Of a stretch of DNA of 64,000 bases, positions 1-10,881 are shown in pieces; the stretch's first letter is position 1, and every line of letters begins with the position of its first letter. The notes under the pieces were generated by a model. That model worked only from the letters and a program-made list of their open reading frames with translations. It did not search any database and was not told where the DNA came from. The translations under genes were made by a program, and so were the position numbers. The stretch is taken from assembly GCA_003184365.1 (NCBI GenBank), contig NKYR01000127.1, positions 41,359-105,358 of the forward strand. Reading direction: 5' to 3'. Origin of the DNA: Evernia prunastri (lineage: Eukaryota; Ascomycota; Lecanoromycetes; Lecanorales; Parmeliaceae).

Positions 1-224
1 CCTCCTACCACCAGGCATACCCCCGGCCTTCCAGTCAAATATCCATAGGCGCTCGCTGCATAGCCTGCAGCCTGCTCGTTTCGAAAGCCAACGAAACGTA
101 TCCCCAGATTGATAGCTTCCTCTGCTATCTCCACAACCGGTATACCCACAATGCCGAATATGAACGTAACGCCCAGGTCTCGCAGAGTCCTGACAATAAT
201 ATGCGCACCCGTTAGAGGTACCAT
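1..224 (-). CDS. 2-hydroxyacyl-CoA lyase / oxalyl-CoA decarboxylase family, N-terminal part
   Basis: Seen: reading the minus strand from an ATG at 224 gives an open frame of 74 codons running off the left edge. It contains the TPP-enzyme N-terminal block FGIVGIPVVEIAEEA, the FRNEQAA segment with the catalytic-type Glu, and YGYLTGRPGVCLVVGG. An in-frame stop lies upstream of the chosen ATG. Known: this block is characteristic of peroxisomal 2-hydroxyacyl-CoA lyase and oxalyl-CoA decarboxylase, which cleave 2-hydroxy or oxalyl acyl-CoAs using thiamine diphosphate and Mg. The two enzymes cannot be separated from the N-terminus alone. The rest of the gene, including the C-terminal peroxisomal signal if any, lies outside the window. 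Confidence 0.85.
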   Translation of the reverse strand, partial: MVPLTGAHIIVRTLRDLGVTFIFGIVGIPVVEIAEEAINLGIRFVGFRNEQAAGYAASAYGYLTGRPGVCLVVG

Positions 225-525
225 GATACCAAGACAAAGGCCAATTGGAAGAGAAGGCACGAATCAAGCCGTAGATTGATGATGCTTTGCATGGCGATCG
301 AGCGCTGGGTAGCGAGGGTGAAGGTGCTAACTAATGTGGGGCTGCTCTAAGGTACGTCACTTTCAAGGAACCAAACTCACGATGAGAGACCAACTGACTG
401 CTCAACAATCATTTTCACAATACACTGTACACACTAGGATCTGTGCCCATACATTTAGAAACACCAGGTATTCCAGGACTTTCACTTAACAGATTGTAGA
501 CAATTCAGGTCCAATCCTTTTCCAA
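225..525. other. Intergenic, divergent promoter region
   Basis: This spacer separates the minus-strand lyase from the plus-strand gene at 526, so it should hold both promoters. I see no clear TATA box, repeat or further gene in it. Confidence 0.4.
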
Positions 526-1159
526 ATGGACCCTCAAGCACCATCCCAGCCTTCAATCGACACAGCCTACGAGAACCCCGACAATCCTGCTGGCCAAACC
601 ACTTCCGAAAGGAAAGAGGCTACCTCGGTAGGCGCATCCCAGCAACGCTCTGATCCCAGCTATGAACGCCGCGAACCGAATGACACTATTGGCGGAAGAG
701 AGAGTTCCTCGCAGAATGAAGCCACACCGAGTAGCTTAGGCTATGGAGCACTGGACTCTAGCGGTGATGCAGGTGACAGCGTAAGTGTAACACTTCAGGC
801 TTTGTCTTTCCACCTTGAGCGACGCGCCGCTGATCAGAAAATGCGTACAGATGGGCGGCCCAGTATCCAATCAGGAAGGCGAGCAAATGCGCGCAGCTGG
901 TGATGGTGATATAGCAGCCGCACAGGATAAAAAGCACGGGTTCGGCGAGCAGACTAGCCTTACATCTGGCCTGGATCGCAAGAAGTCGGAGCAGGCGGCG
1001 ATCAAGGGTGAGAGACGAAGTGGAGGAAGCAGTGGAGGTGGTGTAGATGTTCAAGGCGCGCTAGGCGGTGGAAACAAGGGTTTCGTTGGTGGTAGTGGCG
1101 AGTCGGGCCAAGATAGTGAAAGAGGAGGTGGTATGCAAAGCGGCCATACTGATGTGTGA
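526..1159 (+). CDS. Small conserved hypothetical fungal protein, two exons
   Basis: Seen: exon 1 runs 526-780 (85 codons, phase 0). A GTAAGT donor sits at 781, a CTGAT branch-like site near 830 and a TACAG acceptor at 850. Exon 2 runs 851-1159, giving about 187 residues. The first half is polar and Ser/Gln-rich. The second half carries GDGDIAAAQDKKHGFGEQ, a basic LDRKKSEQAAIKGERR stretch and a Gly-rich tail with VDVQGALGGGNKGFVGG. From memory this second part resembles a short conserved fungal hypothetical family; I know no function for it. The exon join keeps frame exactly and removes 70 bp, a normal intron size here. No signal peptide or membrane segment is visible. Confidence 0.7.
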
Positions 1160-1422
1160 GAGTTTCAGTGCCTGCGGTCGAAGAAAGGAGCATTGGGCAA
1201 GTCGAATCATTGATAGCTGTCGTCCAGAAGATGGGGCATTCGTGCTTCGATTTCGAGGATCAATTGCCCGAACATACCGTTAGCCCGACCGAACCTGCGT
1301 CAGTCGTCAGTGCATGGAGAATACAAGATAAGAGGGGCGATGCAGAGCTCACCATGACCGAATATAGACTTGGTCGTTGTGTGACTCTGTACTCTGGTGT
1401 GTATGGCCTATCTAGCGTTGGC

Positions 1423-2290
1423 TTCAGTCCTGCAATTGTGCTGTTTTTCCAGCTCCCAAGTTACCAAGACCGCCTGTAGACCCCAACATGGCTCTCATTT
1501 CGTCCCTCTGTTCTTCCCTGAGTACATCCCTACTATTCAAGACGCGCACGATACTAGCCAGAAGCCATGCATGTGCGGTCCTCCAATTGCGCTGAAGGCA
1601 TTACCAAACGCCCAGTACGGGTTCGCTTCACCTAGAGCGAATCGCCTTGTGTTTATGTAGACTTTGTCGTGGGGGTTGATGTAGCCCATCAGGGATGTTG
1701 ACAGCAGACTGGGGAGGTTGGCATTGTCCATGATGTTCTGACACGGCATGTAAGCATAGAGCATCTCTACTTCGATGTTCTGGACCTCACCTGGCTACCA
1801 TAACCATCGACCTCGGAAGCAAACATAGCATTAAAGAGTGGATGTGACAATGTGCCGTACTCTGTGGTTCCAGCACGTATTTCCGAAGCGATGATCGATT
1901 TGCAGAATCACGTAACCAGAATGCATCGCTCGAGAATACAACAAGTCAGCGTATGCAGGTAAAGCGGAGGGACCGCATACCGATCGCCCGTTATGACAAA
2001 AGCCAGATCCTGGTCTGTGAATACACCTTCCTGCTCGTCTTCCCACATAAAGCCCTTCGATCTGACAGCAGTGTCGAGTGTGTTGGAGAATGGATTCTCG
2101 AAAAGGCGAAACAGGTCTGGGTCGGCAGTCTTAGGTCTCAGGCGCTCAATGGCATCCTCAAATCCCTGCCAATAGAAGGTACGGCAGTCTTCTGGAGGTC
2201 TGTGGAAGGGCTATAGGTTCGCCCTTCCGACAGAAAATTCCCTTCACGCTGTTGGGCCCAACGTGCGTAAACTGGGCTTTTCTGCTCGAG
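1423..2290 (-). pseudogene. GH125 exo-alpha-1,6-mannosidase relic with internal deletion and frameshifts
   Basis: Seen: minus-strand pieces match glycoside hydrolase family 125 in order. They are RPPEDCRTF and DPDLFRLFENPFSNTLDT (exon start about 2210), FVITGD joined across a 52-bp intron (1980-1929) to DAFWLRDSAN, then EVDGYGSQ joined across a 53-bp intron (1790-1738) to NIMDNANLPSLL, NTRRFALGEANPYW and AIGGPH. The next homologous block (SIVRVLNSRDVLREEQRDE) is in another frame. Between DSAN and SIIASEIRAG, near 1890-1903, the frame changes and some 200 residues usual for the family are missing. Introns still splice in phase, so decay postdates a working gene. Known: GH125 enzymes trim alpha-1,6-mannose from glycans and wall mannan. 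This copy should be inactive. Confidence 0.75.
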
Positions 2291-2629
2291 GATGGGAACC
2301 GGAAGTGAGTGAACGGAGTAAGACAGAGCGGCAGGGCGAGATGAGTATTACTGAGTATTTCCATTTGGCGAAGTGAAAGGTTCATGCATGGGTTAAGTAT
2401 GGCAATCGGCATGTTTTCCCGGCTTGAGTCCTGCAGTACAACAGTAGTATGTAGGGCGGCTTTGGGGCACAGCGCGACTGCCCCTGGTGCCTGTTAAGTA
2501 TAAAAATGAAATATCTACGGTACCTCCATAATAATGAAATATCTGTTCAATTTTGGTTGTCGAAGTGCATCTTTGAGTATACCTATTAACGACTGACTTT
2601 CTTATCAACATATGAGATCCTCTAAGCTA

Positions 2630-3841
2630 TCAATGATCCACCAGAATGGCAATAATATTCTCCTCGTTTGACGTTTCACTCTTTCTAATCCAACCACCAG
2701 TTGGAAACCCAATGCCTTCCGCCCATAATGATCCCTCTAGGATTTCTGGAGAAACAGCATCAGCAGTACCAAACCTGCTGGCGTACACCATATTCCTAGT
2801 AAAGCAGTCTTGGATCCATGCCTGATTTTGCTCCATTTCCCACCTTGCTGGATTCTTACATAGCCGCATTGCAATGTTGACCCCATAATAGAAGACGGAT
2901 TCCAAGAGCAAATTGGCCATTATTTCTGATGCTAGTATGTTGTAATCTTCCTCTGAATCTACGAGCATCGGACCTCCAAATCGCTGATGACGATCCCAAT
3001 TTCTTCTTATGGAGTGATCCATTTCTAGTCCTATTGCCATGCGATATACGAGGAGTCGCACAGTGGTTATCATCAGACTTTGAAGGGTTCGAGGCTGCTG
3101 TTCGAATATTTGGAGTCGATTTGCAACTCTCGCAGGCAAAGCTGCTAGCATCTCGTCGAAAGAGAGACAAGAATCACCTCCTGCTGTCCTGCCTGAGATC
3201 CTGGAAAAGCCTAGGACTATCGCCATCGCCGATTGTGCGTTCATGGAAGGTATTGCCTCGTACGAGAACTTATGAAGTTTCCGCGCGTCGCGTTCCATCT
3301 TACACTTCAGGTCATACAAGAAGGCGAGATACCGCCACCCGCCATGCCGTTCCAATAGGGCTAAAAGCTCTTTGGCAGCTACATCACGACGATTAGCTGC
3401 AAAACCGGTTTTCCAGCCTAATGAGAACAGCTGGTCCTTGAGACACTCGACTTGCTCGGAAGTTCGACGGGTGCCCAGTGTCGATCCATCGAAGCCGGGC
3501 ATGTCCCCAAACCATCCGGAGAATTCTGGGAATTGGTAAATCTGCATCCGCTTGAAAATCCAGGTTTTGTGAGTTTCGAATATCCTATTCATGTACTTCT
3601 CGGTCTGGATCAAGTTGACGAGGTCGCTGCTCCTGGTATGACACATCACAAGCACAGTGAGCTCGTTGGGCAACTCCTGAAACATGGAGAATGATTGCTG
3701 CACCTCGGCTCTTTGAGATTCTTGGTGAAAAAGCAACGACAACGCGCGAAGCATAGTGGACGTCCTGAGGAGCACAAGTGATATCATGTGAGGCACAAGT
3801 AGAATCAACTTCTTGAAGTGGATCGCGCCGTACATTGCCAT
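2630..3841 (-). CDS. F-box-like fungal protein (403 aa)
   Basis: Seen: a single uninterrupted frame of 403 codons. Around residues 50-95 it has an F-box-like segment, FQELPNELTVLVMCHTRSSD followed by LVNLIQTEKYMNRIFE, as in the short N-terminal F-box of fungal proteins whose C-terminal half is lineage specific. The rest is helical in character with no repeat I recognise. Known: F-box proteins bind Skp1 in SCF ubiquitin ligases and present a substrate through the C-terminal part. Inference: a substrate adaptor of unknown target. The real start may be an internal Met close to the F-box (MFQELP), because the first 50 residues are hydrophobic and poorly convincing. Two further large proteins with similar organisation lie at 34902 and 38168. 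Confidence 0.7.
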   Translation of the reverse strand: MAMYGAIHFKKLILLVPHMISLVLLRTSTMLRALSLLFHQESQRAEVQQSFSMFQELPNELTVLVMCHTRSSDLVNLIQTEKYMNRIFETHKTWIFKRMQIYQFPEFSGWFGDMPGFDGSTLGTRRTSEQVECLKDQLFSLGWKTGFAANRRDVAAKELLALLERHGGWRYLAFLYDLKCKMERDARKLHKFSYEAIPSMNAQSAMAIVLGFSRISGRTAGGDSCLSFDEMLAALPARVANRLQIFEQQPRTLQSLMITTVRLLVYRMAIGLEMDHSIRRNWDRHQRFGGPMLVDSEEDYNILASEIMANLLLESVFYYGVNIAMRLCKNPARWEMEQNQAWIQDCFTRNMVYASRFGTADAVSPEILEGSLWAEGIGFPTGGWIRKSETSNEENIIAILVDH

Positions 3842-5701
3842 CTTTATGCAGGCAAGAGAAGCGGTATGGGTGATCAGTGCACTTTAGGAACACAGAAGTC
3901 GGTTGTCCGAGAATGACTGGTAACAGGAATATCCTCGAAAGATCTTGGGGCAGTAGTGTGTGATGACTGGCGAAGAAAATCTCTTTTTGTCTGCCTAAGG
4001 TTTGGGATATTGCATTCCTCGATAGTAGCAGACACGGGTACTCTAGTTGCCGAATATTGGACTTTTCCCCCCTTTCATTCATTCAACAATTTGAATGCGT
4101 TCACCGCTTACATCAATAGGTTCATTGGGCGAGCAGTTTTGAGGGCGATCGAGCAACCGTCGCTGAATAATTGCTCAAAATATCAAATTTTCCAACAATC
4201 AACAAGGTCGAATGCCGATGCCACAGGAAGACCTGCTCCTCGGTACGTCTGTTGTAAGATGAGCTAGGTCTATGTACATCAAGTCCAATGTGAATTGAAG
4301 AGCGGAATACCGCTGTCCAGGAACGCCTATGGCTCATTCATCTCTGAACACATACCACTTCGAGATTTCACTTGGAACACAGCTCGAAAACGTCGTTCGC
4401 ATGCGCATGTTTCTTGAAAAGGCAGCAGGTCTGCGTGTGCACAGCGACACGTTCTCCGCACAGTAAGTATCATAAAGAACGCTGATGCGTACATACATCC
4501 TCTGTTCTAGGCAATTCTGCAGAGTCATGAAGCATAATTACCTAGAATAGCTTGCTAACACAAACATCCCCTGCCCATTCAGCCAGATTCTTAGCGGGCC
4601 GAGTGACAGCTACCGTTGCATGTCATTATCGCACTCTCAACACCAAGACCTCTTCATTCCTCAGCTGGACGAGTAGCTTCCCCCAAATACCGCGCAGAGC
4701 AGCCTTCAATCAACGCAGCTATCGCTAGAGGGCGCACTACGAATACCCGAGACTCCATTAATAATAGTACCTAAAGCCGGAAACATGACTTCGGGTCTGG
4801 TTGGTGTGGGATTTCGACAACGACCCGCCCCAAGCCGTACACCCAACGGGTCACCCCACGGCGCTCCGAGTCGTTGCACAGGATTTACCTGGTAACCAGC
4901 TCATGGCGCCCAAGGACGCTTTACCAAATTTCTCAGGTCGTAGGAGCGGAAAAAAGAGAAAGAGACGTGGGGATGCGCGGAGGTGAAGAGAGCAGAGAAG
5001 TGAATCTTGGTATGAGGAGAACCGTTGATCTGTAACCTGCGCAACGACCTCTTCAAATGTCGAGAATGGTGGGTGAGATTGAGATTTTGACTTCATAACC
5101 TTTTCTCCCAGTCGACAATGCTCCCCCCGTGAAACTTCCAATTCACTATGTCAAGAACGCAATTGATAAAGTGATCTGGGGAAACGGGAAATGCCAGAGA
5201 TCGCAGGGATCTGCCAAAGCCTCAACTAGGATTCATACAGTGACAGTCGGGCAGAGTCTTCCGCCATCTACTTATAACAAAAAGGGTCGAAACTTCTTGT
5301 GAAGCAGTATCGGCCGCTCTCTGAACGCCATTAGTGGGTGAAGCTCTTTGTTGAAGAATTGCCTTCACACTCCGGCGCATCACTCAGTCGCCGTTGCCGC
5401 TAATTGCTTTGTCGCAAACAATTTGCGCATCGCCGGATCCGGAGATGTGAGACTCGTGCCTGCCTTCCTTGTCGTGCTTCGCCTTCTATGATCCAAACCA
5501 CTTCGCTATTTAAATACTGGGCTCGCCGAGAGGGCCAACTCCAAGCTCATTCATCAACGTCTGCATTTTGCGTATTTCTTTTGGTGAATATACTAGCTTG
5601 AAATATTATTGGTTACGTCCTGTCTTCTTCTCCCTTGAAATTACTACAAAATAAAGCAGTACGGTACAGGGCTTTTCGCGGTATCACCTCCGCCAGTCAG
5701 A
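3842..5701. other. Intergenic, no supported gene
   Basis: About 1.9 kb with only short overlapping frames on both strands. None shows a conserved motif or splice-consistent continuation. The last few hundred bases should contain the promoter of the gene at 5702. I see nothing else here. Confidence 0.4.
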
Positions 5702-7012
5702 ATGTCAAGCACGGCAACGGACGCAGGAGGCGATGAAGAGATTGGCGAGATATCCGGCGGAGAAGAACCAGAGTTCCCGGCGGATGATGGGGATCAGCTT
5801 CGAAGACTGCCTTCTAACGAAGCACCACCTTTGGTCGGATCAGAGGGATTTAGAGGTGGAGAAGAAAATAGAGCTGGCGGAGGTGGGTGGAGCAATCCCA
5901 TTGAAGACGACCCCAATATACCACTAGAAGATGGAGGAGGAGAAAGCGGAGCTGGCGACGGTGATGGTGATGATGATGATAGTGGTGAAGAAACAGATCC
6001 TTTCGACGAAGACTCTGATGAATCAGTGCTCCTTGACGAACTTGACGAAGAGCACAACCCGTATCCCGGAGGCTGTCATATCCCATGCAACAATGAATAC
6101 AGAGGTACCTGCAGATGCAAATGCGAGCGTTGCATGTTCAAATTCGACCCAAAGGACCGGAGATTCAAAAAGCTGCTCCGTCAGAATTTCCAAAGTAGCA
6201 GCGCCTTGTTGAAGGATCCTCCGCAGCGAAACCTTCGAGCGCGAAGGCCTTATGATTACACTCAGGATAGCCAAATGCAGTCTTGCACGCAAATGGTTCC
6301 TTGGAATGTCGGCATTCGCGAATGGACAACGCTATGCCCAAACGCAGGTCGGCGCGAGAAGGGCCAGTACGCCGGTATGACCTTGCCCTGCGATGAGACA
6401 TTCTGCATTCACGATCTGGAGGCACTTAGTGAGAGGTATGAGGAAGAGCATGGGAATCCGCTCTCTGAAGAGCATTGGGAAGTGATCTTCCCACCAGACG
6501 GCAGGACAGCCAGACCTTACGTCTGCGAGCACCACATCGAGGACAACAAAAGGTACTTTCACATGGGCGAGGACGCGGACAACCTCTACAACTCCCACCT
6601 GATCCGCTTCTGCAGAGTGCACGAAGTGGAGCTCCGGGAGCGATATCGCGGAAGGGAAGGATGGTCAACCTGTACCTGCCGCAACGTCGATTTCACCAAA
6701 TGGCAGTGCCGCTCCTGCTTCCAGGCGAAAGTCGAAAAGCTCCAAAGGCACTTCAGACGCAGGGTGAACCCTCGCTGGCGCGGAGAGGCCGACACAGAAA
6801 CCACCAACGGCGATTTCTACCAGCGAGATTGGAGAGGTGTCAGGAGGATGCTGCAGGAGCGACACCCTTGCTTGAAAGGGCGGTGCGGAAGACCCCGGCT
6901 TAGAGGCCTGGCTCGGAACGAGGTGCTGGACTGTCGGTGTTGTGGTGGTTTCATCGTTCGGCCATTGGGCCCCCTGCGCAAATCGGCACGGCTGGCGGGG
7001 CGGGCACAGTAG
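5702..7012 (+). CDS. Acidic N-terminus plus Cys/His-rich hypothetical protein (436 aa)
   Basis: Seen: one intronless frame of 436 codons. Residues 1-120 are strongly acidic and Gly/Asp/Glu-rich, as in disordered regions. From about 124 a cysteine-rich part begins: CHIPC, CRCKCERCMFKFDP, later CPNA, CDETFCIH, CEHH, CRVHEVEL, CTCRNVDFTKWQCRSC, and near the end HPCLKGRCGRP and CRCCGGF. The C-terminus is basic. The regular Cys and Cys/His pairs suggest several metal-binding modules. I do not recognise the family. Inference: a nuclear or nucleic-acid-associated protein is plausible from an acidic tail plus zinc-finger-like pairs, but this is not demonstrated. No signal peptide, so the cysteines are more likely metal ligands than disulphides. 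Confidence 0.7.
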   Translation: MSSTATDAGGDEEIGEISGGEEPEFPADDGDQLRRLPSNEAPPLVGSEGFRGGEENRAGGGGWSNPIEDDPNIPLEDGGGESGAGDGDGDDDDSGEETDPFDEDSDESVLLDELDEEHNPYPGGCHIPCNNEYRGTCRCKCERCMFKFDPKDRRFKKLLRQNFQSSSALLKDPPQRNLRARRPYDYTQDSQMQSCTQMVPWNVGIREWTTLCPNAGRREKGQYAGMTLPCDETFCIHDLEALSERYEEEHGNPLSEEHWEVIFPPDGRTARPYVCEHHIEDNKRYFHMGEDADNLYNSHLIRFCRVHEVELRERYRGREGWSTCTCRNVDFTKWQCRSCFQAKVEKLQRHFRRRVNPRWRGEADTETTNGDFYQRDWRGVRRMLQERHPCLKGRCGRPRLRGLARNEVLDCRCCGGFIVRPLGPLRKSARLAGRAQ

Positions 7013-7640
7013 GATGCCGTCCTATACGTGGAGAAAAGCAAATGGGGATGTTCAGAGGAGTTTATCTCGTGACGATGAGTTCCGTGACTTGCATAGACCG
7101 AGAGATCGGAGACAGGGGCGTTTGCCGGGGCATTCCGTGCACTTTGCTGTCTTTCAGGGATGGTCGCATTTTGACGGCGATTCTGGGCTATGAGCATTGG
7201 GAAAGTTTGCGATCCATTTTTGGGTCATTCAGCATGTTGACAAGGCGTTTGAATTTGGCAATGCCGGGCTTATGGGCTGTCCAAGCGATTCCACAGAGCG
7301 AGGAAGATGAACGATGGAGACAGACCTGATGCGTCTCAGACGTGGTGCTCGTGCGAGACGTGGAAGACCGGGTCTCGCAGAGCGAAGGTACATGGTGAAG
7401 CTAAGTCCGGTCTACAAAAACGATGTGATGCTATTACTTAATTAGACGAACAAAATCAATTGTGGATTGAAATGTAGTCGTTCGCTAGTACTTGGGATAC
7501 TTATCAGGGCCACAGTACTGCTAAAAACGTCGCCAAATCTATTAGGCTTCATCCTCAGGCTTCTCAATACGTGGCATCGCCGTCTTACATAGGAAGTTGG
7601 CACACGATAGCTACTTGGAAAAGACCGCTGTGGATGGCTA
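7013..7640. other. Intergenic between convergent genes
   Basis: This 0.6-kb stretch lies between the 3' ends of the cysteine-rich gene and the adenylation-domain remnant. It contains a minus-strand frame near 7442-7750 that could be the decayed downstream continuation of the adenylation gene, without recognisable carrier-protein motifs. Confidence 0.35.
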
Positions 7641-9349
7641 TCAGACTGCGGTAGACCCTCTGAATCTTGAAAAGGCTCCTCTCTGGTATGCATTTGAAGT
7701 CTTGACTCGGGAGATCTTGCCAAGTGACGATTTCGGAAGAGATGCCTCATCCACAGCTAAGATGTCCCACGGTACGACACCCGAGAGCTTGACGCACACT
7801 TTAGAGATCTCATCAGCGATTTCAACGCCAGCCTGCGCGTCTCCATATCCAGGTTCTGGGACATATACGATGCACATGGACTCAGTCAGGTGTTGAAGAA
7901 CAAGCGCCACGGTGTAAGAAGGGGTGATTCCGGGGATATCGGCTTCCTCGATGGCGGTCTCGAAATCAAGGGGTGCAAATTCTTTGCCTTTTATGGTGAT
8001 ACTCTCGTGGGCTCTGCCGACGATGACGAGGTGGTCATCTGGATATATGATGGCTTCGTCTCCAGTCTTGAACCAGCCATCAGTGGTAAAAGATTGTGCT
8101 GTGGTTCGTGCATCATTGAAGTACTCTGAGAAGACAGCGGATCCACGGACTTGTAGCGATCCTTTCACGCCACTCGGGACCTCGAGAGTTGCATTATCAT
8201 CCGCGGAGACGACTCGTATAGAGATGGCTTGAGTTGGATTGCCCCGAGAGGCATATCGGAGACTGCAATTCTGCTCGTATTCTGGGCAAGCTTTGCTGTA
8301 TGTGCAACCTGCACAGGTCTCTGTCATACCGAAACCGGGTCTAATGAAATTTTCCATCACGCCATAGCTTCTGAGCTTTTCGATCAGCGAAGTGCAGGTT
8401 GCGATCGGAATGGCATCGCCTCCAGTGATCAAAGCTTTGAGGCATGTCAAGTCCAGCTTGTGGGGTACGTCGTCTTTCAGGCTTCGTACCAAGCCTACTA
8501 GCAACGACTTGGTTGCAAAACAATAGGAAATCCGATACTCATGGATCAGTTGCAGAATTGAAAGCGGTTCTTTCATGATGCGTGAACCAGGAACATGCGT
8601 CTGCTCAGCGCCTAGATACATAGCGTGAAGGTGAATCTCAGTCAAATTGGCAACATGGTCCAATCCAATGTAATTGAGAAAGCGGTCTCCTTGCTGAGTG
8701 TGATTAGAGGCGATCTTTCCTTTGATTGCGTGTATGATTTGTCCATGTCGATGGCATACAGCTTTGGGATTTCCGGAGCTTCCAGATGTGAGCATGAGAA
8801 CAGCTAATTCATTGGGCTCTTTGAGACTGCCAGAAGGCGGAAGGCTTGATTTGGGCGTCTCAGTGTATGGATGAGGGCCTCCTTGCAGCTGAAGGTTTTC
8901 CACCGTATGTGCATGAAAGCCTTTCTGACCATTGAAATCTGGTGCGAGGGATCTTGTGGTGAGCACAAGCGGAGCTCTCAGTAAACCGAATAAATGGCTC
9001 AGGTACTTCTTCCGTTGATCAACGTCCTTCGTGAGAGGTGGAGAAATAGCAGGGACGTAGCCGGCCGCAATGACTGCCCAGAACCAGCGAATGCTGTCCA
9101 CATGTCGATCAAAATGGAGAAATATGACTCTATCCCGTCCTACTCCGGGAATTTTGTCGACCGAGGAGGCTCTTGTTTCGCGCGTTTCCAGAAGTCCCTA
9201 TAACTGATGCGCTCTGGCGACTTCAGTGGAGTATTACTGTGGAAGGAGATTCCTGTGTCGTGAGAAGAGCTCTTCTGGCAGAATTGGTACGTATTTCGTG
9301 CTTCCATCGTAGCATCGATCTGTTCCATTTTTGAATCAGACGTCATCAC
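7641..9349 (-). pseudogene. Orphan adenylation (AMP-binding) domain, frameshifted and C-terminally short
   Basis: Seen: the main frame (7641-9101, 486 codons, extending upstream in the same frame to about 9210) has all core adenylation motifs: LTSGSSGNPKAV (A3), GFGMTETCAG (A5), GWFKTGDEAIIYPDDH (A7), GRAHESITIKGKEF (A8) and PKSSLGKISR with the C-terminal catalytic Lys (A10). The N-terminal block (SFHSN to ISYRD, 9349 to about 9206) is in another frame. The homologous residues LLETRETRASSVDKIPGVG follow directly in the main frame, so a one-base shift near 9206 fits better than an intron. Known: such domains activate carboxylic acids, often at the front of NRPS-like or PKS-linked fungal enzymes. 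Here the frame stops soon after A10 with no carrier, ketoreductase or PKS domain. Inference: a remnant of a larger secondary-metabolism enzyme, or a sequencing indel in a stand-alone ligase. Confidence 0.6.
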
Positions 9350-10881
9350 TTGATTGGCGTACGTGCGCTTTAGCAGATGGACAAATATTGTAATTTAATC
9401 GTCAACAAAGCGGGCACGGAAGAAAGTGTTGAGACTTGAGTGGCATGCCTTCTCCCCCTCACTCGATTCTGGACGAGAAGTCCATGGTCTAGCGTAGAGT
9501 CCAATATAAGATAATAGAGAATATGTTTGAGCACCAAACATCAGGTGAAGACATTTGTTTGCTCAAACAAATCATAACAACAGTTGCAGACTCATTTCCC
9601 TCCGTAGGTAGGCGTCGTGCTAGATACAAACTATGCTTTATATCTTGTGCGCGCTGATGAAGACTTGATCATCGCCGGTCTTACAGTTGCAAACATGCTT
9701 TCAGGTGTTGCTTCTTAGCTATAAGTCTAGGACAAGTTTCAAATAGTCTGAATTCAAGAGTAAAACATAGTCAAAAGCACCCCCGTGATTTATAGTGAGT
9801 ATGCAAGAAACCGAGAATAGCTTTCTTTCGGTAGAGCGCCTTGATCGGTCCTTAGGAACCACGATCACGGGTTTTGTTCAAGATTTCGTAAAGCAATCAG
9901 CATATCTCTGTTAGGCAGAGATCAACAAGCGGCCACGGCTGACTTGAATCTGTTTCGAATGGTAATTGAATTTGGGACGCTTTACTAGCTGTGATCAGAC
10001 TGTTGCGTGTTGCTGTGAACCAATCATACCGTAGTATTCCCTCTTGATGAACATACTCAGGACCCCATACGCTCCTTCAAAGATCAGCTGGCAGGTCCAC
10101 AGAGACCATCATCGAAAAGAAGAATTTGACCGCACATCCGGTGGCAAGAGTCGCAAGAACATAGCCCCATACCTCAGCAAAATTGAGGGTTCCCGGTCGG
10201 TGATAACGCGTCTCTTGGTCGTCTATTCTTTCCAATCCGCATGTTGAAGCTCCTGCAACCTCACGCTGCGGACAAAGTCTGCCTACAAGGGGAAAACAGG
10301 TATTCTAAATCAGCGGTCGCGGTGAAGATTCCGAGACGCGGAGTGCCATATTGCTGCTTGTCATTGGACTATCTGCTTGCGCAGAGAAACTCCACAGAGG
10401 AATCTTTGTATGGTCCAAGATTTTGATGTTTGAGGCAATATGAAGTAGAACATGTACCTACTAGTTACTTGAAACAATGATCGACATGCTCATCTCGCCT
10501 CTAATTGCTAGAAATTGAAGTCGAATCAACATCCTGAACGTACTCACGGTGACGGTACTTTAGGTTTTTGTTGGACTGTCGGGCTCATCCGTAAGGTATG
10601 TTATTCAAATTGACGTTTCATCATTATATTGTTCCCAATATACACCCTACCGCCGTCAAGCACAAAACTGTGGATTTTGCAAATTTGACGGCCCACTTGC
10701 CACAGTGCTACCTATGTTGTCATTGTCGCGCGAGCTGGACTTGGACAAACATGGGTAATATAGGTAAGTTGTCTCGCTGCTCTTTCAATTATGTAGTCCT
10801 CGACGTCCTTCTCACGCCTTCAAAGCCGTCCTTCTGTTTTTTGATTCGCTCGTTCAAGCAACTACAGCTGAGGCCATCAAC
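9350..10881. other. Intergenic, no supported gene
   Basis: About 1.5 kb of moderately AT-rich sequence. Short frames on the plus strand (near 10044, 10241 and 10598) have no recognisable domain or consistent splice continuation. The end of this stretch carries the promoter of the secreted-protein gene. Confidence 0.4.

Noticed and set aside
4801..4986. Short basic frame ending GKKRKRRGD
   Set aside because: Only 61 codons, overlaps an equally open minus frame, no conserved feature.
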